Part shown: positions 29,094 to 29,116 of the stretch, in pieces
Numbering within the stretch: position 1 is the stretch's first letter
Layout of the letters: every line of letters begins with the position of its first letter
Source of the DNA: a virus
Reading direction: 5' to 3' (one strand)
Length of the DNA: 29,116 nt
IMG/VR virus record: IMGVR_UViG_3300033149_001584
Coordinates: 1-29,116 of that record
Notes under the pieces: generated by a model
What the model saw: the letters and a program-made list of their open reading frames with translations, nothing else
Told to the model about the DNA's origin: nothing
Databases searched by the model: none
Program-made: the position numbers and the translations under genes

Positions 29094-29116
29094 TTTATCA
29101 GGAAAAAAGACGGGAG

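Larger units (their letters stand above)
28668..29116 (+). other. Non-coding AT-rich region, candidate origin of replication
   Basis: No ORF longer than 27 codons with a good start appears here. The stretch contains a strong imperfect hairpin (28829-28863), six CAACTT cores in alternating orientation (28770-29090), long A- and T-tracts and a repeated GACGGGAG (29051 and 29109). Repeats plus AT-rich DNA near a replication protein gene fit an origin, but no test of this was possible. Confidence 0.4.

Noticed and set aside
1-29116. Diversity-generating retroelement or CRISPR array near the lectin-like fibre gene
   Set aside because: I found no reverse transcriptase, no template/variable repeat pair and no regular spacer repeats on either strand.

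Overview
The window is the late region plus part of the early region of a tailed dsDNA phage or prophage of a Bacteroidota host, with a siphovirus-like gene order. The phage assignment rests on an unbroken series on the plus strand: P27-type small terminase, large terminase, HK97-type portal, S78 prohead protease, HK97-fold major capsid protein, connectors, tail tube, frameshifted tail assembly chaperone and tape measure. The host assignment rests on AT-rich, mostly Shine-Dalgarno-poor starts, type I signal peptides that all place Gln just after the predicted cut, a lipobox protein that fits a Gram-negative envelope, promoter-like TTG/TAnnTTT elements, and small genes of kinds common in Bacteroidota phages (YopX, HTH_39-like, exonuclease VIII-like). 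Every convincing gene is on the plus strand. I see no integrase, no tRNA and no CRISPR array.

Layout. 68-2067: terminase pair. 2064-5445: a five-gene sugar cassette (four GT-A-type glycosyltransferases and one sulfotransferase-like protein), coupled to terL by short overlaps and closed by a terminator-like hairpin. 5514-10761: head and head-tail joining genes. 10921-15338: tail tube, chaperones with a dnaX-type -1 frameshift site, tape measure, and a distal-tail or hub protein. 15338-20248: five consecutive proteins with signal peptides, including fibre-like proteins with a YadA-head-like repeat region, an S74 chaperone domain and a LamG/ConA-like domain. 20245-22077: lysis module (small membrane proteins, a TIGR02594-type CHAP-like endolysin, a unimolecular spanin), closed by a strong terminator. 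22139-25085: early region of very small genes driven from two related promoter blocks. 25138-26984: exonuclease VIII-like nuclease and a probable single-strand annealing protein. 26991-27547: two copies of what looks like the same structured RNA element, each just before a small gene. 27548-28667: a replication protein behind a leader ORF and terminator-like hairpin, plus small genes. 28668-29116: AT-rich non-coding DNA with inverted repeats, a candidate origin.

The most unusual features are: the run of five late proteins whose signal peptides all obey a Gln+1 rule, including an S74 fibre with a C-terminal membrane anchor; the embedded glycosyltransferase/sulfotransferase cassette; the textbook -1 frameshift signal; the paired RNA elements; and the hairpin and leader ORF before the replication gene. 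Family names come from recognising sequence patterns by eye. No database search was run.
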